From Halobacillus salinus (GTDB lineage: Bacteria > Bacillota > Bacilli > Bacillales > Halobacillaceae): DNA of 64,000 bases. Made by a program: the position numbers and the translations under genes. The notes beneath the pieces are model-generated. The model searched no databases. It was given only the letters and a program-made list of their open reading frames with translations, and was not told where the DNA came from. Shown one piece after another: positions 39,550 through 48,129 of this stretch. The DNA is taken from positions 124,001 through 188,000 of the forward strand of contig NZ_SRJC01000001.1 of NCBI RefSeq assembly GCF_004684905.1, in the 5' to 3' direction. Each line of letters begins with the position of its first letter. Position 1 is the first letter of the stretch.

Positions 39550-39741
39550 ATGTCTGATAAAATCTGTTCGAAGTGCGAAGGGAATATGGTGGAGTGCTAT
39601 GTGGCAGACGGTCTGAAAGGTCTGTTGGTGAAGAATCCAGATGGAGATAAGCTTTTTACAAATAAAAAAAACACGAATATTAATCCCAATGTCTGCACGG
39701 ATTGCGGCTGGGTCGGTACGCGGATGAGCCGCAGCAGTTGA
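39550..39741 (+). CDS. Small zinc-ribbon protein (63 aa)
   Basis: Two CxxC pairs (CSKC at residues 6-9 and CTDC near 49-52) form a zinc ribbon. The region between is basic and polar (NKKNTNINPN). Such proteins bind zinc structurally; the partner is unknown. An AAAGAGGTGC site precedes the ATG. Confidence 0.7.
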   Translation: MSDKICSKCEGNMVECYVADGLKGLLVKNPDGDKLFTNKKNTNINPNVCTDCGWVGTRMSRSS

Positions 39742-39782
39742 GATGATGAATACATACTTTTGAAAGAAATGGAGGAATCGGG

Positions 39783-40028
39783 ATGCTCGATGTGAAAGTA
39801 AAAGAAAAGGGCGACAATGTCATGATCAAATGGCAGTTCAGCAAAATAGAAATTCCGAAGTCTGAAATCATCGAAGTCATCAGTGATGAGACGTACTCCG
39901 GTCAAGAGCGGGCGGCAATCAGGATCGGCTTCCCATATGCCTCGACAGAAAGGTTCGTAGTGAAGACGACGAAGGAAGATTATATCCTGTTCACGAGCAG
40001 TGTGTCGATCAAAGAAAAAATAGAGTAA
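39783..40028 (+). CDS. Small PH-like domain protein, SunI/YnzG-type (81 aa)
   Basis: An all-beta sequence with MIKWQFSKIEIPKSEIIEV and ERFVVKTTKEDYILFTS resembles the bacterial PH-like domains of the SunI/YnzG group. Here there is no membrane anchor. The family call is from pattern only. Confidence 0.6.
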   Translation: MLDVKVKEKGDNVMIKWQFSKIEIPKSEIIEVISDETYSGQERAAIRIGFPYASTERFVVKTTKEDYILFTSSVSIKEKIE

Positions 40029-40071
40029 ATGATTAAGTAACTTGATCTGATAGAAAAGGGGGAAGGAGTGG

Positions 40072-40434
40072 ATGAAATTCTCCAAGATGCTTGGCCTCCT
40101 TGCGTTATTCCTCCTCCTGCTTGGCTGTTCAGAAGAGAGCGGACAGAAGGTGGAAATATACGAAGTGGGGAATGATACAAAACCCACTCAAGTGATAGAA
40201 GAGCACGAGGTTGTGGAGCAGATTGAAACGCTGACGATGAACCTCGAACGTATCCCGATCGAAGATGCCAAAAGGAATGGCTATGAAGGGAATCCCGACG
40301 TGATTTTCAAAATGGATGGAGACAAATGGTTCGTGTACTATGGCGACCGGACGGCTGTCGTCAGGAAAAATGCAGGAACCTTTTTCAACGTGCCGGACGG
40401 GGAAGTGGATCAATGGAAAAATGTATTCCGATGA
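40072..40434 (+). CDS. Predicted lipoprotein (120 aa)
   Basis: The signal sequence ends in LLLGC (Cys19). The mature part is acidic and small, with a DGDKWFVYYGDRTAVV beta segment. No family is recognised. AAGGAGTGG precedes the ATG. Confidence 0.78.
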   Translation: MKFSKMLGLLALFLLLLGCSEESGQKVEIYEVGNDTKPTQVIEEHEVVEQIETLTMNLERIPIEDAKRNGYEGNPDVIFKMDGDKWFVYYGDRTAVVRKNAGTFFNVPDGEVDQWKNVFR

Positions 40435-40456
40435 GTGCTGGAGAGGGGTGGTTATT

Positions 40457-40753
40457 TTGAAAAGGCTAACCAAGAAACAGAAGTTAAAGTATCTGATTTA
40501 TTACCCTCTTGCCGCCGGTGTGTTAGCTTTCCTTTTAACATTCCTCCTGACTATGGATTGGGTGGAGTCCATCACACGCTCAATCGGATTGACCATAGGG
40601 TTCTTCGTCTTCTGGTGGGGATGGGCATTGTTATTTCCTCAGAGTCTACCAGAAAATCAGAACAACTCATCTAAAGAACATCAGCTTGCAAGAAACATAG
40701 CTTTCTATGGCATCATTCTTGCTTTGGTAGTTGGGTTCATATGGGTTTGGTAG
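40457..40753 (+). CDS. Membrane protein (98 aa)
   Basis: A TTG start lies eight bases after GAGAGGGG. Three helices (about residues 13-31, 40-60 and 78-97) follow a very basic N-terminus (KRLTKKQKLKY). No family is recognised. It is 22 bases after the lipoprotein gene and probably in its operon. Confidence 0.65.
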   Translation: MKRLTKKQKLKYLIYYPLAAGVLAFLLTFLLTMDWVESITRSIGLTIGFFVFWWGWALLFPQSLPENQNNSSKEHQLARNIAFYGIILALVVGFIWVW

Positions 40754-40812
40754 GAGTACAATACTGTTCTGTCACGCGAAAGCAATGAATCCATGGAAAA
40801 GGAGAGTTATCG

Positions 40813-41271
40813 TTGAGTAAAAACACGAAACTGCCTTTAACAGATGTTGAAAAGTCAAAACTCAGAAAAGCGAAAGTGAAGCTAGGCGAGGTACATGCGT
40901 TCAACGAAGAAGATATAGCCCACATGCTGGACATTCCACATGAAAGGGCGAAAATCATTAAGGGGTTGGCTGATTTCCAAACTGTACCTTCGATTGGATA
41001 CAAACTGGCGGAGAAGCTCGTTTTCCAGTTGGAAGTCTTCTCTTTGTCGGAAATAAAGGATGAGGATCCTGCTGCCCTTTTCGATGAATTAGAACAGAAG
41101 TTGGGTGTCTGGACGGATAGCTGTGTGGAAGACCAAATCCGTTGTGTTGTTCATCATGCGAACGACCCTGATAGCGACAGGCAATGGTTTGGTTTCACGG
41201 AGGAAAGAAAGGTGTATCGTGAGAAGTATGGATTCCCAGAAGATAGACCCTTAAAAGCATGGTATGAATAG
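40813..41271 (+). CDS. Cdd1-like helix-hairpin-helix protein (152 aa)
   Basis: A central helix-hairpin-helix reads FQTVPSIGYKLAEKLVFQL (about residues 55-73). It is followed by ALFDELEQKLGVWTDSCVED and a conserved RCVVHHAND stretch, as in the Pathogenicity-locus Cdd1 family (PF11731). HhH segments usually bind DNA without sequence preference. The start is TTG 40813 after AAAAGGAGAG. Confidence 0.8.
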   Translation: MSKNTKLPLTDVEKSKLRKAKVKLGEVHAFNEEDIAHMLDIPHERAKIIKGLADFQTVPSIGYKLAEKLVFQLEVFSLSEIKDEDPAALFDELEQKLGVWTDSCVEDQIRCVVHHANDPDSDRQWFGFTEERKVYREKYGFPEDRPLKAWYE

Positions 41272-41302
41272 TTGGGATTTTTGCTTAGGAAGGAGTGTCT
41301 AT

Positions 41303-41764
41303 GTGGCTGACTATATCAAAGAAGTACGTGAAAAGGTCGGATCGATGCCACTGGTCGTGAGCGTCGCAGGTTGTCTGATTCTAGATGATCAGAACCGGGT
41401 TCTCCTGCAGCATAGGACGGATAACCAGTACTGGTCTCACCCAGGCGGGGCAGTGGAAGTCGGAGAGTCGGTGGAAGATACGGTCAGACGGGAAGTATTC
41501 GAGGAGACCGGTCTACGAGTAATAGAGCTACAGCTGTTCCACATCTATTCTGGCGACTCTCAGCATTACATTTATCCTAACGGTGACGAGGTCTATTTTG
41601 TGAATGTCATTTACATATGCACCAATTATGAAGGCACGCCTGCAGCGGATGAGCTCGAGACGAAGGACGTTCAGTTTTTTGACTTGGAGTCATTACCTCC
41701 CATGACTTCGAATAACAGAACCATCTTGGAGGACTTTAAGAAACAAGGCGGTATAGATGAATAA
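41303..41764 (+). CDS. NUDIX hydrolase (153 aa)
   Basis: The NUDIX box GGAVEVGESVEDTVRREVFE, continuing ETGL, is complete. RVLLQHRTDNQYWSHPGGAV precedes it, as in MutT-like proteins. It hydrolyses a nucleoside-diphosphate-linked compound of unknown identity. GTG 41303 follows AAGGAG with eight-base spacing. Its stop overlaps the GNAT start (TAATG), so the two genes are coupled. Confidence 0.85.
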   Translation: MADYIKEVREKVGSMPLVVSVAGCLILDDQNRVLLQHRTDNQYWSHPGGAVEVGESVEDTVRREVFEETGLRVIELQLFHIYSGDSQHYIYPNGDEVYFVNVIYICTNYEGTPAADELETKDVQFFDLESLPPMTSNNRTILEDFKKQGGIDE

Positions 41765-42273
41765 TGATACAGATTTTAAAAGCAGCCCCAAGTCACGTCG
41801 CCGGAATCTCAAAAGTGTGCAGTGCCGGCTACTGGGCAACCTACCATGAAATACGAAGCGAAGCATACATAAAGAGAATAATAGAGGAATTCTATAATCA
41901 TGAAAGAGTAGAAAGTGAAGTAACCCACACGAGCAGGGAGTGGGGAGGTTATTTTGTCGCAGTAGAAGAAGGCGACGTAATCGGAGCAATCGGTGGAGGA
42001 ATGATCGAGGAACATGCAGGAGAAGTGTTCGTTCTTTATCTAGATCCGAACAGACGGAATGAAGGAATCGGCACGCTGTTATTAGAAGCTCTCACCAAAC
42101 AGCAGAAAGAGGAATTCCGTGCCACGGAACAATGGGTGTCGGTGGCGAAGGGCAACCAGAAAGGGATTCCTTTTTACGAGGCAAAGGGGTTCGTTTTTCA
42201 AAAGGAGAAGAGAGGATATGGGAACTCAGAGGAGGAAGGTTACATCTCCTTTAGATATTGTCGAGGCATTTGA
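41764..42273 (+). CDS. GNAT acetyltransferase (169 aa)
   Basis: The segment VFVLYLDPNRRNEGIGTLLL contains the acetyl-CoA loop, and PFYEAKGFVFQKEKRGY is the usual C-terminal strand region. The substrate is unknown. It is translationally coupled to the NUDIX gene upstream. Confidence 0.83.
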   Translation: MIQILKAAPSHVAGISKVCSAGYWATYHEIRSEAYIKRIIEEFYNHERVESEVTHTSREWGGYFVAVEEGDVIGAIGGGMIEEHAGEVFVLYLDPNRRNEGIGTLLLEALTKQQKEEFRATEQWVSVAKGNQKGIPFYEAKGFVFQKEKRGYGNSEEEGYISFRYCRGI

Positions 42274-42295
42274 ATGAATATCCGGAGGTGATTAT

Positions 42296-43204
42296 ATGAA
42301 GGCTCTCGTCGATATTGGTGACAAAAATCTAGAGGTTTGGATGAACGGGACAGGTAGAACGATCATCATTCAACCCGGCATGGTCAGCCCTTTATCCGAA
42401 TGGGAACCCCTCTGTGAGAAGTTATCCAGATACGCAAGGGTCATCGTTTACAATAGGGCTGGCTGTGGTCGAAGTGATAAAGGGACAGCATCGAGAAACA
42501 CCCGGGAGAGCGCAAAGGATCTCAAGGCTCTGATCACGAAACTCGATATCCATTCTCCTATTCTAGTAGGGCATTCCTATGGAGGACTCATTCTTCAGCA
42601 GTTTGCTCAGGAGAATCCGGAAGTGGCTGGTGGGTTCGTCTTAGTAGATTCCACCTCAAATGACGCTTATAAACTGGATGAAGTCGAGGTCGAAGGAGAA
42701 GACGGAGGTAGTACGGAAGCTTGGATGGAGACATGTGAAACATATGCTGGTCTTACCAAAGAAGATCTGAAAGAAGAGTTGAAAGATTGGATTGACGAGC
42801 TCCAAACATCCTTACCAAGCAGCAGGCATACAGAAGTAGAAGCATTCTTGAGCAATCCTTCTATGTTCGAAGCTCTAAGGGAAGAGATTGAATATGACCT
42901 CCTGTGTAGAGGAGAGGATATGCCTATGTCATTTCCCGCTACTCCCACGATAGTTATAGGCCGGGATCCGAAGACATCCATCAGTCAAATGGTAGAAAGG
43001 GAAGGATTACGAAAGTCAGAAGCCGAGGAAATAGAAAACATATGGCAAGAGCTGATTCATGATCAAACCAAGATGAACGCTCGGACGAGCTATTTGTTAG
43101 CGGAAGGATCCGGGCATAGTGTTCACCTGGAAAAGCCTGAAGTAATAAAGAGGGCAATAAAATCTTTTCTTAATAGTGAGTCTCATCTACATCCAAAGTT
43201 GTAG
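42296..43204 (+). CDS. Alpha/beta hydrolase (302 aa)
   Basis: The nucleophile elbow is VGHSYGGL (Ser near residue 93). The oxyanion-side NRAGCGRSDKG and the catalytic histidine in GSGHSVHLEKPE are in their expected places. An acidic cap insertion (EVEVEGEDGG) lies in the middle. The class covers esterases, lipases and peptidases. No signal peptide is seen. CCGGAGGTG precedes the ATG. Confidence 0.85.
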   Translation: MKALVDIGDKNLEVWMNGTGRTIIIQPGMVSPLSEWEPLCEKLSRYARVIVYNRAGCGRSDKGTASRNTRESAKDLKALITKLDIHSPILVGHSYGGLILQQFAQENPEVAGGFVLVDSTSNDAYKLDEVEVEGEDGGSTEAWMETCETYAGLTKEDLKEELKDWIDELQTSLPSSRHTEVEAFLSNPSMFEALREEIEYDLLCRGEDMPMSFPATPTIVIGRDPKTSISQMVEREGLRKSEAEEIENIWQELIHDQTKMNARTSYLLAEGSGHSVHLEKPEVIKRAIKSFLNSESHLHPKL

Positions 43205-43288
43205 ACAACCTCGTTTATATGCCCGATGTATCCACTCAACCGTTTCGGTACTCTTAATTATAGAAGGTAACGACTAGGAGGAAGAAAC

Positions 43289-44113
43289 ATGCAGAAATAT
43301 ATTTGCAGTACATGCGGCGTTCAGTATCCCGAAAGTTCAACTGCTCCGTCCCAATGTCCGATTTGTGAGGAAGAAAGACAGTACGTTCCTGTAGAAGGCC
43401 AGGCTTGGACAACACACGAAGCGTTGGTAGAGAGCGGGAACTATCGAAACGTCATTACGAAGGAAGAAGAAGGGCTGTACAGTATAACGACGACGCCGAA
43501 GTTCGGAATCGGACAGACCGCTTATCTGATTGTGCAGAACGGGTTCACGATCTTATGGGACTGCCTGACGTATCTGGATCAGGAAACGGTCGAATTCATC
43601 CAGTCCAAGGGTGGGATTGATGCGATCGCCCTTTCTCATCCCCATTACTACTCCCGCCAGGTCGACTGGGCGGAGACATTCGATGCCCCTGTATATATTC
43701 ATCAGGATGATCAAGAATGGGTCATGGAACCGAGTGAACATATCCAATTTTGGAACGGAGAAGAGAAGGAGCTTCCAGGAGGCATCACCTTACATCGACT
43801 GGGTGGACATTTCAAAGGCGGAGCGGTACTTCATTGGAAAAATGGGGACCACGGAAGCGGTGTCCTTTTGACAGGAGATATCATTCAAGTGGTTCAAGAT
43901 ACGGATTGGGTCAGCTTCATGTACAGCTACCCGAATTTGATTCCACTTCCAGCAAACAAGGTGCAACAGATGGCGGAAAAAGTGGAGCCGTTGGAGTTCA
44001 GTAAGTTATATAACGCTTTTCACAATGTGGTAGAAAAAGAGGCAGCCCGTGCCGTGCAAAGGTCTGCGGATCGATATATCAAGGCATTGAACGGTCAATG
44101 GTTTATAACGTAG
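43289..44113 (+). CDS. Metallo-beta-lactamase-fold hydrolase with N-terminal zinc ribbon (274 aa)
   Basis: Residues 5-25 carry two CxxC motifs (CSTC and CPIC), a rubredoxin-like zinc ribbon. The MBL domain follows, with SHPHYYS in place of the classical HxHxDH, then GGHFKGG and LLTGDII, plus a late AFHNVV histidine. This variant metal site belongs to a recognised subgroup of MBL proteins as I recall it; the substrate is unknown. It sits ten bases before a VOC gene, so the two are cotranscribed. Confidence 0.82.
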   Translation: MQKYICSTCGVQYPESSTAPSQCPICEEERQYVPVEGQAWTTHEALVESGNYRNVITKEEEGLYSITTTPKFGIGQTAYLIVQNGFTILWDCLTYLDQETVEFIQSKGGIDAIALSHPHYYSRQVDWAETFDAPVYIHQDDQEWVMEPSEHIQFWNGEEKELPGGITLHRLGGHFKGGAVLHWKNGDHGSGVLLTGDIIQVVQDTDWVSFMYSYPNLIPLPANKVQQMAEKVEPLEFSKLYNAFHNVVEKEAARAVQRSADRYIKALNGQWFIT

Positions 44114-44123
44114 GAGGCAAAGC

Positions 44124-44528
44124 ATGAATTTCCATTCGTTTCAGGCAAATCAAATAAGAATCGCAAGACCGACAGATAAAATGGAGTCAGTGATCGAATT
44201 TTACGAGAAGGGACTTCGCTTGGAGAGAGTAGCGGAATTCTATGGACACAGTGGATACGACGGAGTGGTTTTCGGACTGCCGGACCTTACCTACCAACTG
44301 GAATTCACTAGCCATGAAAGTGGAAGTCCATGCCCAGCGCCTTCTACAGATAACCTATTGGTATTTTATATCGAAGACGAAAAGCAGCTTTCCACTGTTT
44401 CTGGGAGACTCTCGCAAATGGGCTATGAAGAAGTGGAGGCTGAAAACCCGTATTGGAAAGAAAAAGGTGTCACTATAGAGGATCCTGATGGGTGGAGGAT
44501 CGTGCTGATGAATACGAAAGGGATATAA
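44124..44528 (+). CDS. VOC-family protein (glyoxalase/bleomycin-resistance-like) (134 aa)
   Basis: The N-terminal IRIARPTDKMESVIEFYEKGL and C-terminal GVTIEDPDGWRIVLM, which holds the conserved metal-binding-type segment, mark the fold. A GGAGGCAAAGC site precedes the ATG. The substrate is unknown. Its stop codon lies inside a terminator stem. Confidence 0.82.
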   Translation: MNFHSFQANQIRIARPTDKMESVIEFYEKGLRLERVAEFYGHSGYDGVVFGLPDLTYQLEFTSHESGSPCPAPSTDNLLVFYIEDEKQLSTVSGRLSQMGYEEVEAENPYWKEKGVTIEDPDGWRIVLMNTKGI

Positions 44529-44546
44529 ATCCCTTTCGTTTCTTTT
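44514..44546 (+). terminator. Terminator overlapping the VOC stop codon
   Basis: ACGAAAGGGAT pairs perfectly with ATCCCTTTCGT and is followed by TTCTTTTC. The gene's stop codon lies inside the hairpin. Confidence 0.72.
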
Positions 44547-45011
44547 CTATCGGTTCGATGGCCAAGAACCCTGCATTTTCCTCAGTTGAATGATTTGGCC
44601 GGTGTGATAAGCATCATGGAGCATGATATCCAGTAACTTCTGTTCAAGAGATTCCAGCTCGCTGTCGGAGGTTTCACTCAATACCTGTCGTAAACGGTGG
44701 TGAGCCTCCTTGGCGCGTTCTACAACTTGGTTCCATTCCTCGTCGCTTTGTGGTTGGTCCGTAAGGTGGAAGGTTTCATCTCCGTCAAGATCGTTCTTCC
44801 ACTCGCCGCCTTCCATGGTGACAGCCAGTCTCTCTTTGTAATAAAGGAGGTGGTTCACATTCTCCCAGATGCTCTTGGTGGACTCCCCAGACGGAGTCCA
44901 GGTTGCCTGTTCTGCAGTAAGTCCTTCCGTGGCATTTTTAAAAGGGGCATACCAATGCTCTTTGTCGAATGTTGAATCCAATACATTTAATAGTAGCTCG
45001 TTTCGGCTCAT
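44547..45011 (-). CDS. DinB-family protein (154 aa)
   Basis: A four-helix bundle protein with the metal-binding histidines of the DinB/YfiT fold, in VNHLLYYKERL and LLDIMLHDAYHTGQIIQLRK. Members act as thiol-dependent S-transferases or are uncharacterised; in Bacillaceae bacillithiol is a plausible cofactor. ATG 45009-45011 is eight bases from AAGGAGG, whereas the upstream in-frame ATG is only two bases away. Confidence 0.85.
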   Translation of the reverse strand: MSRNELLLNVLDSTFDKEHWYAPFKNATEGLTAEQATWTPSGESTKSIWENVNHLLYYKERLAVTMEGGEWKNDLDGDETFHLTDQPQSDEEWNQVVERAKEAHHRLRQVLSETSDSELESLEQKLLDIMLHDAYHTGQIIQLRKMQGSWPSNR

Positions 45012-45151
45012 TGCCATTTCCTCCTTGGGACTTTAATAAATCCATGTGCTCAGATTCTCACCTGTACTCTACTTGTGGAATGTCGCATAGATTACTAGAT
45101 TCGATTTCAACAACCATATTCCTCTTTTATTAGATTGGCGAAGAGCATTAT

Positions 45152-45268
45152 CTCATTTTCCGGTATGGGATTATTAGAAGCTCCGACCAACAGCAAAAAG
45201 AAGAACCCGGTTCAATAGAACAATGGGTTAGGGTGGCCACGGCAGAAGATAGGAATTATCCTTTTTGA
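45152..45268 (+). pseudogene. Possible gene remnant in the gap
   Basis: A frame without start or ribosome site reads SIEQWVRVATAEDRNYPF before a stop. The wording resembles the beginning of a GNAT domain, but it is short. The remaining part of 45012-45322 shows no gene. Confidence 0.25.
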
Positions 45269-45301
45269 GATGTGATGGGTAAAGAGGAAAGTGATTTTAT
45301 C

Positions 45302-45335
45302 AAATAGGGAGCGGTCAGCTCCCTATTTTATTTTT
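45302..45335. terminator. Terminator at the end of the transporter gene
   Basis: AAATAGGGAGC pairs perfectly with GCTCCCTATTT. It overlaps the minus-strand transporter stop. TATTTTTT follows on the plus strand. Confidence 0.68.
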
Positions 45336-46234
45336 TGATGGCCGTATTCAAAGGCTTTATCTTCCACTTGAGGTACAGGACTCTTCCTAGTCCAATTGAC
45401 GAGAAAGATTCCTACAAGAATAAGAAGTCCTCCACCAAGTGTACCAATCTTCAACTCTTCGCCTAACAACAACCATCCGAACAGCACACCAAAGAATGGC
45501 GCAAGGAATAAGAAGGCACTCGTCTTTCCAGGATCGCCTTTCTGAAGAAGAAAGAACCAGATGGTGAATTGGACGACAGAAGCCATGATGGCTAACCACA
45601 GAGTAAGGCTGACGGATGCAGCATTGATGACCATTTCTTGTTGCTCGAACAGGAAACTCGAAGCTAACAAGAAGAGGCCGCCGAATAACATTTGATAGCC
45701 TGATAAAACCCACACATCAAATCTCTTTCCATATACGTTGATGAGGATGGTAGCAATAGCCCACGATACGGCAGCGAGCAAGCTGAGTATGGTGCCGGTC
45801 TCTAAGTTCAATTGTCCTCCTAATGTGATGAAGACGCCTAAGAATCCTAAACTTACGCCGAACCAATGCCTCGTGTTATACCGTTTTTTCAGGAAAATGG
45901 TACTGAGTACAATCACGATCAGTGGGTTTGTGAACGTCAAGATAGAGGATTCGCTGGCGGGAATCGACCTTAAACTGATGAATATGAATCCCATCACGCC
46001 TGCCGTTTGGAAGAGTCCGATCAATCCGATCAACAACCAATCTTTCCTTCCTTCAGGCTGTGGTCTTCTTAAGTACAAGACGCTGATTACCATGATGCTG
46101 CCTGCTAGGATGAATCGGAATGCACTCAACAATAATGGGGATATGTAGGCAATCGCGATTTTTCCTACGGCAAACGACGAACCCATCAATGCAGTGGTAA
46201 TGACCACCAGGATTCCGAATACGAATCTGTTCAT
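45323..46234 (-). CDS. EamA/DMT-family transporter (303 aa)
   Basis: Ten hydrophobic helices form two EamA repeats. The first has ALMGSSFAVGKIAIAYISPL, and the second starts near LLAAVSWAIATILINVYGKR. The C-terminus has the LLLGEELKIGTLGGGLLIL pattern. The drug/metabolite transporter family exports metabolites or amino acids; the substrate is unknown. Confidence 0.88.
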   Translation of the reverse strand: MNRFVFGILVVITTALMGSSFAVGKIAIAYISPLLLSAFRFILAGSIMVISVLYLRRPQPEGRKDWLLIGLIGLFQTAGVMGFIFISLRSIPASESSILTFTNPLIVIVLSTIFLKKRYNTRHWFGVSLGFLGVFITLGGQLNLETGTILSLLAAVSWAIATILINVYGKRFDVWVLSGYQMLFGGLFLLASSFLFEQQEMVINAASVSLTLWLAIMASVVQFTIWFFLLQKGDPGKTSAFLFLAPFFGVLFGWLLLGEELKIGTLGGGLLILVGIFLVNWTRKSPVPQVEDKAFEYGHQKIK

Positions 46235-46260
46235 GGCTATACTCCTTCTTTAAATAGATA

Positions 46261-46301
46261 AAAACAGAAGAAGGGGACGGTGCTTCCCCTTTTTCTGTTT
46301 T
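46261..46301 (-). terminator. Terminator after the peroxiredoxin remnant
   Basis: AAAACAGAA and AAGGGGA pair with TCCCCTT and TTCTGTTTT. On the minus strand TTTTTATC follows. Confidence 0.65.
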
Positions 46302-46313
46302 CATTATTCCATA

Positions 46314-46512
46314 TTATTTTTTCAGATGCATGAGCATTTCTCTCGGTTCCGCCCGGTACATATAATCGACATTCGCACGGACATTTCGAACAAGAGGTTG
46401 TATTTCTTGATGACCTCTTGTGTAGAATCACTGACGACTTGATAAGAAAGTTTGTTCTTCTCGCTCGTCGTCAATGACTGATCTGGTGTCTGAGGGGAGA
46501 TAGCGATCAATT
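46314..46512 (-). pseudogene. Degenerate peroxiredoxin-like (AhpC/TSA) gene
   Basis: The frame from 46510 reads IAISPQTPDQSLTTSEKNKL, then VVSDSTQEVIKKYNLLFEMS, the middle of an AhpC/TSA-like thioredoxin fold. Sequence similarity then jumps to another frame reading ANVDYMYRAEPREMLMHLKK to a stop at 46314, the typical C-terminus. The N-terminal half with the peroxidatic cysteine is missing, and part of the centre is deleted. Confidence 0.72.
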
Positions 46513-46540
46513 TTATATTTATGAAAAATCCATCTGTTCT

Positions 46541-47035
46541 CTACATGTACAAATGAAACACATGCTGAGGCCCTTTTCTCCCTTCATACACTTCATCTTC
46601 ATCCACAAAGCCAGTCTTCAAATATAATCCGATTGCTGCCGTATTCCTTTTATTCACCCCGAGTACGACCTCATCAGAATCAGGAATATACGCTTCGACA
46701 AAAGAAGGAAGCAGCTTCAATCCTTCCTTCGCCATCCCTCTGCCTTGAAAATTAGAATCGATGGAGAAGGAGGTCAGGACTCTTGCATTCGGGTTGTCGC
46801 TGTATCTTCTCGCTTTCTCGCCGTCCTCGAGCGCAAAGTAGCCAACAGGTCTGTCGCCCTCCAAGATCAGAACGTGGGTGGACGTCTCCGAAACGTCTGG
46901 GTTGTGGATTTTTTGTAAGGGAAGGCTCGTGAACGTCTGTTGTTCTTCTGGTAGATGGTAGCCGGATAAGAGGTGTTCGTAGGTGTCCTTATACTCGATC
47001 AAGGACACGGTTTGGTTCTTAGCATTCGATTCCAT
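46541..47035 (-). CDS. GNAT acetyltransferase (164 aa)
   Basis: TSFSIDSNFQGRGMAKEGLK holds the acetyl-CoA loop and VNKRNTAAIGLYLKTGFVDE the C-terminal strand. It is close to RimJ-like and streptothricin-acetyltransferase-like GNATs; the substrate is unknown. The ribosome site before the ATG is modest (AATGGAGGCTATTC). Confidence 0.83.
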   Translation of the reverse strand: MESNAKNQTVSLIEYKDTYEHLLSGYHLPEEQQTFTSLPLQKIHNPDVSETSTHVLILEGDRPVGYFALEDGEKARRYSDNPNARVLTSFSIDSNFQGRGMAKEGLKLLPSFVEAYIPDSDEVVLGVNKRNTAAIGLYLKTGFVDEDEVYEGRKGPQHVFHLYM

Positions 47036-47190
47036 GAATAGCCTCCATTTTATGTAAGTTAGTTGTATTATAGACTAAGAGAAACTCTTGGACAAAAGAT
47101 AGATTTATCACAGAAGTTTGGAAATTAGTTGAAACATTCCCCTCTTTTGTCCGTAAATAGAGTTAGAGAAAACAAGAAAGGGAGAGCAGA

Positions 47191-48129
47191 ATGAATCAGA
47201 CATTACTTACCGTAGACAACCTCGGCAAGTCCTATAAAGATAAACAGATCGTGAAAGATATCTCCTTCAGTGTGAAAAAAGGGATGATCACGGCGATTCT
47301 CGGTCCGAACGGTGCCGGTAAATCGACGACGATCAGGAGCATGATGGGCATCATGCAGCCGGATGAAGGGGATGTGCAGTATCAAGGCCATCCGAAACAA
47401 GGGGTCCCTCACCAGAAGGTCGGCTATCTACCGGAGGAGCGGGGCTTGTACAAGAACGTGAAGATCATGGATATCATCCTTTACTTTGCGGATTTGAAGG
47501 ATTACCCGAAGAAAAAGGCGAAAGCACGTGCGCTAGAGTACTTGAAGAAGTTCGGCTTGGAAGGGAAAGACAAAGTGTCTGTCGAGGAACTATCCAAAGG
47601 GATGGCGCAGAAGGCCCAGTTCATCGCGTCGATCATCCATGAACCGGAATTATTGATCCTTGATGAACCATTCTCAGGACTCGATCCTGTCAGCCAAGAC
47701 GTGTTCAAACGGGAGATAAGGGAGCTTGCCGACAATGGAACGGCCATCCTGCTTTCCTCGCACCAGATGAACCTCATCGAAGAGATCGCGGATGACCTGC
47801 TGCTCATACATAAAGGGAAAACCGTCATTCAAGGGAGCATGGAAGAGGTCAAGGAACAGTATTCCAATTACAAATGTACCATTGTTGGAGAAAATGAAGC
47901 TTCCCTTTTTGAAAACCTACCATCGGTCCAGAGTGTGGAACAGGACGGGAATAGAACGGTGCTTTATTTGGAGAAGGATGTCCACCTCCCGACATGGGTC
48001 ACGCATATGCCTCAAGCATCCATCATCCAAGAGATGACGATTGACAGAATTTCCTTGCATGAGATTTTCGTAGGCATCGCGACAGAGAAAGATCTGATGA
48101 AGAGCGGAGGGGGAGCGAATCATGCGTAA
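47191..48129 (+). CDS. yhaQ: ABC transporter ATP-binding protein, YhaQ/NatA-like (312 aa)
   Basis: The Walker A motif is LGPNGAGKSTTI, the signature VEELSKGMAQKAQF, and Walker B LLILDEPFSGLD; the switch histidine is in LLSSHQ. A C-terminal extension of about 80 residues follows. Together with the next gene it forms an export system like Bacillus YhaQP or NatAB (sodium or drug efflux). The symbol is an inference from arrangement and size. The stop overlaps the permease start by eight bases. Confidence 0.85.
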   Translation: MNQTLLTVDNLGKSYKDKQIVKDISFSVKKGMITAILGPNGAGKSTTIRSMMGIMQPDEGDVQYQGHPKQGVPHQKVGYLPEERGLYKNVKIMDIILYFADLKDYPKKKAKARALEYLKKFGLEGKDKVSVEELSKGMAQKAQFIASIIHEPELLILDEPFSGLDPVSQDVFKREIRELADNGTAILLSSHQMNLIEEIADDLLLIHKGKTVIQGSMEEVKEQYSNYKCTIVGENEASLFENLPSVQSVEQDGNRTVLYLEKDVHLPTWVTHMPQASIIQEMTIDRISLHEIFVGIATEKDLMKSGGGANHA

